DNA of 12,244 bases from CAZLPY01 sp964561525 (GCA_964561525.1 CAZLPY010000027.1:1-12244), one strand, 5' to 3'; shown: positions 1 through 5,767, numbered from the stretch's first letter. A program made the numbers and translations. The notes: generated from the letters alone by a model not told the origin.

Positions 1-49
1 CGTAACAAGGTATCCCTATCGGAAGGTGGGGATGGATCACCTCCTTTCT
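1..49 (+). rRNA. rrs: 16S rRNA, 3' end (partial)
   Basis: The opening bases carry the universal 16S 3' terminus: CGTAACAAGG at 1-10 and GGATCACCTCCTTT ending near 47. The anti-Shine-Dalgarno core CCTCC (40-44) is intact and complements the AAGGAGG sites seen before several genes here. The exact mature 3' end (about 46-49) is estimated. Helix 45 positions and the GGATGG variant before ATCACC look like those of candidate-phylum bacteria (family knowledge, not proven here). No 23S, 5S or canonical spacer follows. Confidence 0.97.
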
Positions 50-161
50 AAGGAGCTAGTCCCGCAGCAGAGTGATCTGTTGTGGAGATTAGGTCGATCT
101 TCTCTTGCAAGAGAGAGGCTAAAAGTGGAGTTGACTGTAGTTTGGCCACAAATATGTTGTA

Positions 162-199
162 AAACAAAAACACCTCACTATAGTGAGGTGTTTTTGTTT
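162..199. terminator. Perfect palindromic terminator after 16S
   Basis: A perfect palindrome is centred between 180 and 181. The GC-containing core CACCTCACTA/TAGTGAGGTG is flanked by A5 on the left and T5 on the right, so it can act on both strands. It lies about 113 bases after the 16S end and immediately before the next promoter, and would end the 16S transcript before any 23S gene. A smaller hairpin (TCTCTT/AAGAGA, 101-114) sits between and may belong to the 16S trailer. Confidence 0.9.
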
Positions 200-226
200 G
201 AATTGATGACAGTTTATTACTATAAT
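198..226 (+). promoter_or_regulatory. Promoter for the 233 gene, leaderless type
   Basis: TTGAAT (198-203), a 17-base spacer and a perfect TATAAT (221-226). The predicted first transcribed base is about 233, the A of an in-frame ATG. The -35 box begins inside the last bases of the preceding terminator. Confidence 0.75.
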
Positions 227-232
227 TATGTT

Positions 233-703
233 ATGCATAGCGACATTAACTTGATTTTAATTGTTTTTCGTCTCGGTTATCGCTGGATGATTGCTGGAAT
301 TGTTGGCGGACTCATATTTTTTTACCTAGGCAGGAATGGAAAAGTATACTCAGAAGTTACATCAACATCAAAAAGTCTTTTACAGCATAAATTTATAATC
401 GGTGGTTTGATCGGTGTAGGCGCATATTTAGTCATTCATAACATGTATCGGTTTTTTGTTGGTTTCGTAATAGATTATCCCACTTTGTATGATTCATTTT
501 TGTATGATTCATTTGCTTTAATTGTAGGGTTATTGGCCTTAGGCAGTGGCGTATCGGCATTACGAGCCAATAGTAGCCGTGGCAACACCGCGGTGAATTA
601 TGCCAATTTATCGAAATCTACTATGCGAATAATGCTCTTAGTTATTCTCATTGTCATCTTTTTCATCTACTATTACCTCTGGTTTAGACCGATAGGATCA
701 TAA
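233..703 (+). CDS. Small multi-pass membrane protein, unknown function
   Basis: 156 aa, not recognised as a family. Four hydrophobic segments are visible: about residues 18-33 (starting WMIAGIVGGLIFF), 53-76 (FIIGGLIGVGAYLVI), 92-110 (ALIVGLLALGSGVSAL) and 130-149 (IMLLVILIVIFFIYYYLW), so a four-helix inner-membrane protein is likely. The frame is open back into the 16S gene, but that part is rRNA and terminator. I chose ATG 233 because a TTGAAT-17-TATAAT promoter puts the transcript start on it. ATG 206 lies inside the promoter and is rejected. No SD is seen. A 15-bp tandem duplication inside the gene gives LYDSFLYDSF. The gene is AT-rich compared with purF or kor. It ends just before a bidirectional terminator. 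Confidence 0.7.
   Translation: MHSDINLILIVFRLGYRWMIAGIVGGLIFFYLGRNGKVYSEVTSTSKSLLQHKFIIGGLIGVGAYLVIHNMYRFFVGFVIDYPTLYDSFLYDSFALIVGLLALGSGVSALRANSSRGNTAVNYANLSKSTMRIMLLVILIVIFFIYYYLWFRPIGS
485..514 (+). repeat. Two perfect 15-bp tandem copies inside the 233 gene
   Basis: TTGTATGATTCATTT occurs at 485-499 and again at 500-514. The unit is a multiple of three, so the frame is kept and a pentapeptide (LYDSF) is doubled. Probably a recent replication-slippage duplication. Confidence 0.9.
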
Positions 704-721
704 ATTAAATATAGAGTTATC

Positions 722-750
722 TAAAAAAGACCTTAGTTAGGTCTTTTTTA
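722..750. terminator. Bidirectional terminator between membrane gene and tRNA-Ile
   Basis: TAAAAAAGACCT / AGGTCTTTTTTA form a perfect 12-bp stem around the 5-base loop TAGTT. The T6 tract serves the plus-strand gene ending at 703 and the A6 tract serves the minus-strand tRNA ending at 766. Confidence 0.9.
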
Positions 751-765
751 GTGTATTTCTAATTC

Positions 766-842
766 TGGTGGGTGCGCCTGGACTCGAACCAGGGACCTCT
801 TCATTATCAGTGAAGTGCTCTAACCAACTGAGCTACGCACCC
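766..842 (-). tRNA. tRNA-Ile(GAT)
   Basis: On the minus strand a full cloverleaf is visible. The acceptor is GGGTGCG/CGCACCC with discriminator A and encoded CCA. The D arm is GCTC...GAGC. The anticodon stem CTTCA/TGAAG holds loop CTGATAA (anticodon GAT, reads ATC/ATT). The T arm is CCTGG-TTCGAGT-CCAGG with a normal TTC T-loop. Length is 77 nt including CCA. It is transcribed towards the 16S gene from the promoter at 914-942, behind a truncated tRNA-Ile copy. In most bacteria this isoacceptor sits in the 16S-23S spacer. Confidence 0.97.
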
Positions 843-860
843 ACAAGGCAAATTTTAAAA

Positions 861-898
861 TATCAGTGACGCGCTCTAACCAGCTGAGCTATACGCCC
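861..898 (-). pseudogene. Truncated tRNA-Ile: 5' half only
   Basis: The minus strand reads GGGCGTATAGCTCAGCTGG and continues through the D arm to CACTGATA, then stops resembling a tRNA and becomes AT-rich (TTTTAAAATTT). The 38 nt cover the acceptor 5' strand, D arm, anticodon 5' strand and GAT anticodon. The anticodon 3' strand, T arm and acceptor 3' strand are missing. Its acceptor strand (GGGCGTA) differs from the intact neighbour (GGGTGCG), so it is not a simple recent copy of it. It lies between the promoter and the intact tRNA-Ile, so it should be transcribed. Confidence 0.8.
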
Positions 899-913
899 AT
901 ATTTTTCTTACAT

Positions 914-942
914 ATAATACCAAAAATGTCTTATCACGGCAA
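914..942 (-). promoter_or_regulatory. Promoter of the tRNA-Ile transcript
   Basis: Read on the minus strand: TTGCCG (942-937), a 17-base spacer and TATTAT (919-914). The predicted start is near 907, about nine bases before the tRNA-Ile half. It lies back to back with the plus-strand promoter of the 979 gene. Confidence 0.75.
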
Positions 943-966
943 CTCACTCGGCTGGGCAAATTATGG

Positions 967-972
967 TATCAT
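967..972 (+). promoter_or_regulatory. -10 box of the 979 gene, leaderless type
   Basis: TATCAT ends 7 bases before the A of ATG 979, so the predicted transcript starts on the start codon. The -35 region (about 944-949, TCACTC) is poor. Confidence 0.5.
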
Positions 973-978
973 GAAATC

Positions 979-1446
979 ATGTTAGCTACTCCACATTTAT
1001 TAGCAGGGGCGGCGGTAGGATCGACCGTTGCGGGTGTGCCGGGCGCGTTCATTTTCGGGGCGCTCAGCCACTTGCTGCTCGATGCAGTGCCCCACACCGA
1101 CGACGCCCTGCTTGAAGTGCCACGCGGCGGTCGCATTATGCCAGCCGATTACGCGGCAGTCACGCTTGATATCGTGGTCGGATTCATTTTTGTGTTCTAC
1201 TTTGCCTTTGCGGGCAATCACATTCCGGATCACGTAATGGCTGGAGCGATTGGTGGCATCAGCCCCGATTTGGTGAGCAATGTACCGTTTTGGTCACCAT
1301 ACTTGGTTGGATTGCCGATCATTAAACAGTTTCACTGGCTGCATGGGTTTGTGAACCAAGGCGTGGGGGAACATCGCAAATTGCTCGGCGTGCTGACGCA
1401 GTTTGTGGTTATAATAGTGTCAGTAATTATTTTGACCAGAGAATGA
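979..1446 (+). CDS. Membrane-bound protein with SHLLLD/PH motif, metal-dependent-hydrolase-like
   Basis: 155 aa. The N-terminus MLATPHLLAGAAVG followed by GALSHLLLDAVPHTDD (about residues 27-42) resembles the His/Asp-rich segments of YdjM/DUF457-type inner-membrane hydrolases, where SHxxxD residues are thought to bind metal. The match is by eye and the family call is tentative. Hydrophobic segments at about residues 6-34, 60-80, 86-112 and 136-152 indicate several membrane passes, with another His cluster (FHWLHGF, about 118-124) between the last two. No SD is present. The ATG sits exactly at the predicted +1 of a TATCAT promoter. The stop overlaps the next start (ATGA), so the two genes are probably translationally coupled. 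Confidence 0.75.
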   Translation: MLATPHLLAGAAVGSTVAGVPGAFIFGALSHLLLDAVPHTDDALLEVPRGGRIMPADYAAVTLDIVVGFIFVFYFAFAGNHIPDHVMAGAIGGISPDLVSNVPFWSPYLVGLPIIKQFHWLHGFVNQGVGEHRKLLGVLTQFVVIIVSVIILTRE

Positions 1447-1673
1447 CCTTCGTCTTATTTTTTAAACATCTGATCACTGGTGCGCTGGGCATTTTCCTCG
1501 GTGTTCAAATTTTACGATTTTCGAATCAAATGTTGTTGTGGTTTGGCGCTGCGGAACTGGCGGAAAAGTACATTCCTGGAGGTACAGTTTCGATGTGGAA
1601 GTTGCTTGGGATCGCCTTGGTTGTCGGCGGCATTTTAGTAATTTTTGGTTACACGAGTTTTATTGGGTTTTGA
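1443..1673 (+). CDS. Small two-helix membrane protein, unknown
   Basis: 76 aa, starting at the ATG of an ATGA overlap with the upstream gene and relying on coupling, since there is no SD of its own. Two hydrophobic stretches (about residues 10-36 and 52-72, the latter LLGIALVVGGILVIFG) flank a short loop containing AELAEKYIPGG, which suggests a hairpin membrane protein. It was not recognised as a named family. Overlap and shared membrane character suggest it works with, or is made in fixed ratio to, the upstream SHLLLD protein. Confidence 0.75.
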   Translation: MTFVLFFKHLITGALGIFLGVQILRFSNQMLLWFGAAELAEKYIPGGTVSMWKLLGIALVVGGILVIFGYTSFIGF

Positions 1674-1679
1674 TCGTCG

Positions 1680-1696
1680 TTCTGGCTTGTCCAGAA
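1680..1696 (+). other. Hairpin after the two-gene membrane operon, no U tract
   Basis: TTCTGG / CCAGAA pair around CTTGT, seven bases after the stop. No T run follows, so it may protect the mRNA end rather than terminate. Nothing else is recognised between 1697 and the promoter at 1727. Confidence 0.4.
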
Positions 1697-1726
1697 TCGG
1701 CACGTTGTGTTTAGCCTAATAGGTAG

Positions 1727-1755
1727 TGGACTTAAGGGGAAAAATTTAGTATAAT
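1727..1755 (+). promoter_or_regulatory. Promoter of the tRNA-Ala(TGC) leader
   Basis: TGGACT (1727-1732), a 17-base spacer and a perfect TATAAT (1750-1755). Predicted start is near 1762, leaving about 187 bases of leader before the mature tRNA. Confidence 0.7.
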
Positions 1756-1761
1756 GTTGTA

Positions 1762-1948
1762 AGTCGCGGTACAGTCCGGCTTCACGGCTAAAAACTGCTT
1801 ATTACAATACTAGTCGACGCAGTAGATGCTAGTGATTCTTCGCCCGACCTATTCTGGCGCCTTTCATGCTCGTTGTCCCGCTACGCGGTACTGTCTGCGC
1901 TGAAAGATCGCCCTGAAACGGCGGGCTCGAAGTCACCACGCGTTTCTT
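1762..1948 (+). ncRNA. Structured leader RNA in front of tRNA-Ala(TGC)
   Basis: An unusually long stretch between promoter and tRNA, with nested pairings. CTTCG+CCCG (1838-1846) pairs with CGGG+CGAAG (1922-1932, CT bulge). Inside it, GGCG (1856-1859) pairs with CGCC (1909-1912) and CTTTCA (1861-1866) with TGAAAG (1901-1906). Innermost is CCGC/GCGG (1878-1888, loop TAC). A possible 5' stem is ACTGC/GCAGT around 1794-1824. The leader ends GTCACCACGCGTTT (1932-1945), which recurs exactly before the second tRNA-Ala. It was not recognised as RNase P, tmRNA, SRP or a T-box. No ORF is evident. It may be a separate RNA, a pre-tRNA leader or a DNA element. Confidence 0.5.
1816..1843 (+). repeat. 28-bp dispersed repeat, copy 1
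   Basis: Core AGTAGATGCTAG followed by ATTCTTCGC. It matches the reverse complement of 10881-10908 at 25 of 28 positions. Together with 1922-1941 versus the reverse complement of 10851-10870 (17 of 20), it shows the two tRNA leaders are related in opposite orientation. Confidence 0.85.
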
Positions 1949-2023
1949 GGGCCTGTAGCTCAGTGGTAGAGCAACTCCTTTGCAAGGAGAAGGTCGGAGG
2001 TCCAACTCCTCTCAGGTCCACCA
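1949..2023 (+). tRNA. tRNA-Ala(TGC), with unusual T-loop
   Basis: The acceptor GGGCCTG/CAGGTCC contains a G3-U70 wobble, the alanine identity element, with discriminator A and encoded CCA. The D arm is GCTC-AGTGGTA-GAGC. The anticodon arm is ACTCC-TTTGCAA-GGAGA (anticodon TGC) with an A-A mismatch at the top pair (27-43). The variable loop is AGGTC. The T arm is GGAGG-TCCAACT-CCTCT, so position 55 is C instead of the near-universal T. Total 75 nt. It has its own promoter and long leader. Confidence 0.93.
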
Positions 2024-2084
2024 AAAATGATCATTAAAAATGAATTCTTCTAGGAAGCCGGAAAATACTCCAAGGAGGAAGAAA

Positions 2085-2393
2085 ATGCTGTTAGGGTCTG
2101 CTGGCCTTCGAAGCATTGATGAGACGACTATTCACAATGGTCGCGTCGTTCGTCCGGGCGACACTGTGCACTTGCTCCCTTTCGAGCAAAGAAAGTACGA
2201 GCGGTTGACCGGAGATGAACTCGAGGATGAAAAAGAACTCGAGCGAGACAGACTCACAAGAAATGAGAAGTGGCTCGGCAAGGGACCGTTTACCATTTCC
2301 TGGATAAGCAGATGGCCCTGTGGTGGAGTCACGCTCTACCTCAAAGGCGCAATGGGTTCGGAGCCAGGAGCGTATGCATCGGACTTCATGTGA
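2085..2393 (+). CDS. Small SH3-like protein of unknown function
   Basis: 102 aa from ATG 2085. An ideal SD, AAGGAGG (2072-2078), stands six bases before it. This decides against the in-frame ATG 2040, only 17 bases after the tRNA, whose extension would be MNSSRKPENTPRRKK. The chain has VVRPGDTVHLLPF (about 21-33), a charged helical middle (GDELEDEKELERDRL), then GPFTISWISRWPCGGVTLYL (about 67-86). This is a PGD...GPF...GGVTLYL pattern suggestive of a small beta-barrel (KOW/SH3-like); the fold is inferred. No promoter is obvious after the tRNA, so it may share the tRNA-Ala transcript. A hairpin terminator follows. Confidence 0.7.
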   Translation: MLLGSAGLRSIDETTIHNGRVVRPGDTVHLLPFEQRKYERLTGDELEDEKELERDRLTRNEKWLGKGPFTISWISRWPCGGVTLYLKGAMGSEPGAYASDFM

Positions 2394-2420
2394 TCTAACA
2401 TTCCTCCGTCTTCCATTTTC

Positions 2421-2448
2421 GCAGGACGACGCGCAATCGTCTTCCTGC
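2421..2448 (+). terminator. Probable terminator after the 2085 gene
   Basis: GCAGGACGACG / CGTCTTCCTGC pair in an 11-position stem with one C-T mismatch, loop CGCAAT, followed by TTCTTA. The T tract is imperfect, so termination may be partial. Confidence 0.6.
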
Positions 2449-2501
2449 TTCTTACAAGAATTCATTGCCTTGGTTTTCTTTCCCTGAATTAAGACTATGA
2501 T

Positions 2502-2530
2502 TTGGTCAATGTTTCTGGTTCTCGTATAAT
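2502..2530 (+). promoter_or_regulatory. Promoter of the C39-like peptidase, leaderless type
   Basis: TTGGTC (2502-2507), 17 bases and a perfect TATAAT (2525-2530). The predicted start is base 2537, the A of the ATG. Confidence 0.75.
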
Positions 2531-2536
2531 AACAAT

Positions 2537-3271
2537 ATGTTGAAGCATGCAATGCAGTATTTAGTGGTGGCCTTGCTGATCGGTCTTGTCTTGCCTACTT
2601 TTGCTCTTGCCCAAACTCGTATCCAAGCACGGCGCAATGCAATCGTTTTGAGTACCTGGCGCGGCGTAGCCTCCTATCCTAAACCAACACTGCAATTAGA
2701 TGTGCCATTTCATCACCAAGAGCACTCACTTTCTTGTGAAGCAGCAGCGCTGCGCATGCTGCTACTTTATAATGGTATTGATGAACCGGAAAACTGGATA
2801 TTACAAAAAATGCCTTTTGGCCCGGTGGGCGCGGATCCAAGTAAGGTATTTGTAGGCGATATTGATGGATCTCAGCCCACTACCGGCTACGGAATTCATT
2901 GGGATGGCCTAGCCGAAGTCGCCAAAGCATATGGCACGAGCGAGGCCTTTAGTGACAAATACCTCTATTATTTAATTGATAGATTACACGATGGTCATCC
3001 GGTGATTATTTGGGGCAGCGTATTTAAAAATCCCAAAGACATTTCGTGGGTCACCCCTGAAGGCAAAACGGTCAAAGCGCTCAATGGGGAGCACGTGTGG
3101 GTAGTAACAGGATACGCTGGCCCGCGTGAGGCACCAACCTACATTTTTACTCTTGATCCATTGCGTGGGGTGCAAGTATTCCGGACTGGAGATTTTATGG
3201 CTATTTGGGATGATTTTGGCACCTCCGGCATGCTACTGACAAGCTTAAATCATAGTGATCCAACAGAATAA
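2537..3271 (+). CDS. Secreted C39-like cysteine peptidase
   Basis: 244 aa. A signal peptide is clear: MLKHAMQ, then YLVVALLIGLVLPTFALA, with likely cleavage after ALA (residue 25). The mature part matches the peptidase C39-like (PF13529-type) pattern: Gln61 in VPFHHQ as oxyanion residue, Cys67 in SLSCEAAALRMLL as nucleophile, His186 in GEHVWVVTGY, and Asp207 in TLDPLRG. Relatives cleave peptides outside the membrane; the actual substrate here is unknown, and no Gly-Gly leader peptide or ABC exporter lies nearby, so a bacteriocin-maturation role is not supported. The start codon falls on the predicted +1 and there is no SD. A weak hairpin terminator follows. Confidence 0.88.
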   Translation: MLKHAMQYLVVALLIGLVLPTFALAQTRIQARRNAIVLSTWRGVASYPKPTLQLDVPFHHQEHSLSCEAAALRMLLLYNGIDEPENWILQKMPFGPVGADPSKVFVGDIDGSQPTTGYGIHWDGLAEVAKAYGTSEAFSDKYLYYLIDRLHDGHPVIIWGSVFKNPKDISWVTPEGKTVKALNGEHVWVVTGYAGPREAPTYIFTLDPLRGVQVFRTGDFMAIWDDFGTSGMLLTSLNHSDPTE

Positions 3272-3286
3272 CCGTTTACTTTTCGT

Positions 3287-3307
3287 AAAATAGCCTTATG
3301 CTATTTT
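3287..3307 (+). terminator. Weak terminator-like hairpin
   Basis: AAAATAGC / GCTATTTT form a perfect 8-bp stem around CTTAT, with the 3' arm ending in T4, 16 bases after the peptidase stop. The AT-rich stem makes it a weak candidate. Confidence 0.5.
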
Positions 3308-3332
3308 CAGAATCCATATAAAGGCGGTCACA

Positions 3333-4166
3333 TTGGGAGAATATGAAAAGTTCAATCCTGAGGTAGAATACGAACTACCGGAATCAGAAATTGAGCAGTT
3401 GATTGATATTTCCGCTAGACTTAGAAGTTATGCAGCTTTAGATAGCCACAATCGCGCTACACTTCCACCACTACCTGAGAGAGACTACAGTAGTATTGGA
3501 TCACCTAATGATGACACAGATATGGAAGATGAAAAAGATCCTCTGAAAGTGATAGCTGCCGGCTTTAATCAGGCCTTTCACAAAAAAGCTGAAATTGATG
3601 ACCAATATCTACAAAAACATGGTGCCCTAATGAGGCAGTATCATGAGACTAGCGAACCAATTTTGCAACAATCCACTGAATGGTTAGAATCTTTACCTCT
3701 GTGGCAGCATGTATTTACTACCGATAATCAACAAGGCGCACTCAACCAGTCTATTTATTTCATGACTCCGCATGGAGCATCGCTGCGATTAAAGACCAGT
3801 AAATTATTGAGAGACGGCATGTCAGGAGTTATTCAGCCCATATCAGATCGGATACTCTTTTATGATCGTGATCAGGCTATCGTCAATCATCAGCATTCGG
3901 ATTTTTTACGATTAAAAGAGAAATTGGGCGGTGCTTTAATTGATTGTTTTCCAATGGATGCAGCCTCACTAGAGCCGCAAAATGATTATCATGTTGCCGA
4001 ATATTTATCTCACCTAATGCACCTCGAACAGGATATGGAGGAAGTCGATCCAAAATATGAGAACTCGCACGTAAAGGTACAGGTTCAAGATAATTTTTAC
4101 TTAATACTTTGTAACTACTTGCGTGGTGAGCATCGTGGTCACGCGGTCAATAATATTGTCCGCTAA
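3333..4166 (+). CDS. Soluble acidic protein of unknown function
   Basis: 277 aa, no family recognised, no signal peptide or membrane helix. The start is TTG 3333, supported by AAGGCGG (3321-3327), one mismatch from the ideal SD and five bases away. The first in-frame ATG is 62 codons later. The N-terminal ~70 residues are acidic and probably partly disordered (LPESEIEQLIDISARLR, then PPLPERDYSS and DDTDMEDEKD). From about 95 on it is mixed helical, with LRLKTSKLLRDGMSG and a tail rich in His (HVAEYLSHLMHLEQDM). TATAAA at 3317-3322 overlaps the SD and is probably not its -10. Base composition is AT-richer than purF and kor. No partner gene identifies its role. Confidence 0.75.
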   Translation: MGEYEKFNPEVEYELPESEIEQLIDISARLRSYAALDSHNRATLPPLPERDYSSIGSPNDDTDMEDEKDPLKVIAAGFNQAFHKKAEIDDQYLQKHGALMRQYHETSEPILQQSTEWLESLPLWQHVFTTDNQQGALNQSIYFMTPHGASLRLKTSKLLRDGMSGVIQPISDRILFYDRDQAIVNHQHSDFLRLKEKLGGALIDCFPMDAASLEPQNDYHVAEYLSHLMHLEQDMEEVDPKYENSHVKVQVQDNFYLILCNYLRGEHRGHAVNNIVR

Positions 4167-4175
4167 TTATCTTGC

Positions 4176-4203
4176 TTTACTTTTGCTGAAATAAGGCTAT
4201 TAT
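4176..4203 (+). promoter_or_regulatory. Promoter of the MFS gene, leaderless type
   Basis: TTTACT (4176-4181), 16 bases and TATTAT (4198-4203). The hexamer ends 7 bases before the A of ATG 4210. Confidence 0.6.
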
Positions 4204-4209
4204 TTTTCT

Positions 4210-5718
4210 ATGGTAAATGATCTGACGAAACCTCAGAAAAATCTCATTCTTGTCGCCACCATTATCGCCTCTGGGATGGCGTTTTTGGATGGGTCAATTG
4301 TCAACATAGCCTTACCCAGCTTGCAACGCGACTTAGGCGTGACCTTTGTCGACATGCAGTGGGTCATTAACGCCTATGCCTTGTCCGTCGCGGCATTACT
4401 GCTTCTCGGTGGCGCACTGGGTGATCGCTACGGCCAGCGCAAGGTGTTTAGTCTAGGCATCCTGCTGTTCATTGCTTCATCACTTGCCGCTGCATTCTCG
4501 CATTCCATTACCACGCTGATCGTGGCTCGAGCCATTCAGGGTATTGGGGCAGCTATCATGATCCCGGGTAGTTTGGCCATTATTAACGTGAGCTTTCCCG
4601 AAAGTGAACGGGGTCGTGTTATCGGATTGTGGGCCGGAGTAAGTGGTGGTATGGCGGCCTTTGGCACCGCTTTGGGAGGATTTTTAATCGAAAAATTTAA
4701 TTGGCCGAGTGTGTTTTTTATCAACATACCACTCGGATTAATTGCTCTGTACGCTGTAATACAGGCAGTACGCGATCATGAACATGAAAAACGAGTGTTG
4801 GATGTACTTGGCACTGTGCTCATAACGGTTGGATTGCTTGGCATAGCGTTTGGCTTGATGCAAGCTCCGGTTGCGGGGTGGCATCAATGGTACATTAGCG
4901 GCAGCATTGGCGCTGGCATCGCTGCCATTTTGGCGTTTATTTATACAGAAATGAAGGTGAGATCGCCGATGGTACCACTGGAAATATTTAAAAACCCAAA
5001 TGTGGTCGGCGCTAACCTGGCTACGTTTTTCCTGTATGGTGCCCTCGCCGCGGTGTTCTTTTTGTTCGCTCTTAACTTGCAGCAAGTGCAGGGGATGTCC
5101 CCGACTGCTGCTGCGCTTACCATGCTACCGTTTCCACTGCTCATCATGCTGTTTGCTGGCAGAGGCGGGCAGCTGGCTGATTCAATTGGCCCACGGGTAC
5201 CAATGATTGTGGGGCCACTAATGGTTGCCCTAGGGATGGCTTTGCTTGCTCTGCCTGGAGTAGGAGTGGCAGCGTGGTATTTTTTACCGGGTATTGTGCT
5301 GTGGGCACTTGGCATGTGTGTCGTGATTGCTCCATTAACAAAATCGGCCTTGTCGGTTGAAGCTAAGCTTTCCGGCGCAGCCTCGGGAGTAAATAATGCC
5401 GTGTCGCGCATTGCAGGTATGCTAGCCATTGCCGTAATTGGTATTGTGATGATTAGCCTGTTTGGGCGCGGCTTGAACCAGACACTTAGCAACGTTGGGT
5501 TAACTGCGGCTGAATCGGAGGCTATTCTCAGCCAACAAGATCGCCTAGCTGGATTGAAATTGCCCGAGACATTATCGCCCGAAAATCGCGTTCTCGCCGA
5601 TAATGCGGTCAAAAATTCATTTGTTTATGCCTATCGATGGGTGATTGTATTTAATGTTTTAGCCGCATTGTTAAGCGCTCTCGCATCATTTTTCACTATC
5701 CGCAATAAAGCGCGATAA
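4210..5718 (+). CDS. MFS exporter, DHA2 (EmrB/QacA-like) family
   Basis: 502 aa, the usual length for 14-helix DHA2 drug:proton antiporters in the inner membrane. Signatures are in order: motif D1-like AFLDGSIVNIALPSLQRDLG (24-43), motif A GDRYGQRK (71-78) in the helix 2-3 loop, motif B ARAIQGIGAAIMIPGSL (106-122), and antiporter motif C-like GVSGGMAAFGTALGG (143-157) followed by WPSVFFINIPLGL. Substrate cannot be told from sequence: drugs, dyes, metabolites or peptides are all possible. No TetR/MarR regulator or EmrA-like partner is adjacent. The start falls on the predicted +1 and lacks an SD. It is convergent with purF across a shared hairpin. Confidence 0.92.
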   Translation: MVNDLTKPQKNLILVATIIASGMAFLDGSIVNIALPSLQRDLGVTFVDMQWVINAYALSVAALLLLGGALGDRYGQRKVFSLGILLFIASSLAAAFSHSITTLIVARAIQGIGAAIMIPGSLAIINVSFPESERGRVIGLWAGVSGGMAAFGTALGGFLIEKFNWPSVFFINIPLGLIALYAVIQAVRDHEHEKRVLDVLGTVLITVGLLGIAFGLMQAPVAGWHQWYISGSIGAGIAAILAFIYTEMKVRSPMVPLEIFKNPNVVGANLATFFLYGALAAVFFLFALNLQQVQGMSPTAAALTMLPFPLLIMLFAGRGGQLADSIGPRVPMIVGPLMVALGMALLALPGVGVAAWYFLPGIVLWALGMCVVIAPLTKSALSVEAKLSGAASGVNNAVSRIAGMLAIAVIGIVMISLFGRGLNQTLSNVGLTAAESEAILSQQDRLAGLKLPETLSPENRVLADNAVKNSFVYAYRWVIVFNVLAALLSALASFFTIRNKAR

Positions 5719-5740
5719 CTGACGTTTAAGCAAAAATTAT

Positions 5741-5767
5741 CCCCGGTTAGAAATGTTCTAACCGGGG
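5741..5767. terminator. Strong hairpin between MFS gene and purF
   Basis: CCCCGGTTAGAA / TTCTAACCGGGG is a perfect 12-bp stem with loop ATG. On the minus strand it is followed by ATAATTTTTG, a usable U tract eight bases after the purF stop. On the plus strand no T run follows, so it chiefly terminates purF. Confidence 0.85.

Noticed and set aside
26..232. Reading frame of the 233 gene open upstream through the 16S 3' end and terminator
   Set aside because: It overlaps the rRNA 3' terminus, a perfect terminator palindrome and the promoter. ATG 233 fits the promoter +1.
1762..1948. Known RNA identity for the leader (T-box, tmRNA, RNase P, SRP)
   Set aside because: No T-box consensus, tmRNA ends, RNase P core or SRP GGAAGCAGC-type tetraloop region is visible; left as unknown.
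4941..5612. Long open frame antisense to the MFS gene (223 codons)
   Set aside because: It is a shadow of a clear MFS gene. The translation is low-complexity, rich in Ser/Pro/Thr, with no SD or promoter.
2537..5718. Bacteriocin maturation and export cluster (C39-like peptidase plus exporter)
   Set aside because: The peptidase has a signal peptide and is not fused to an ABC transporter. The exporter is MFS, an unrelated gene separates them, and no Gly-Gly precursor peptide is seen.
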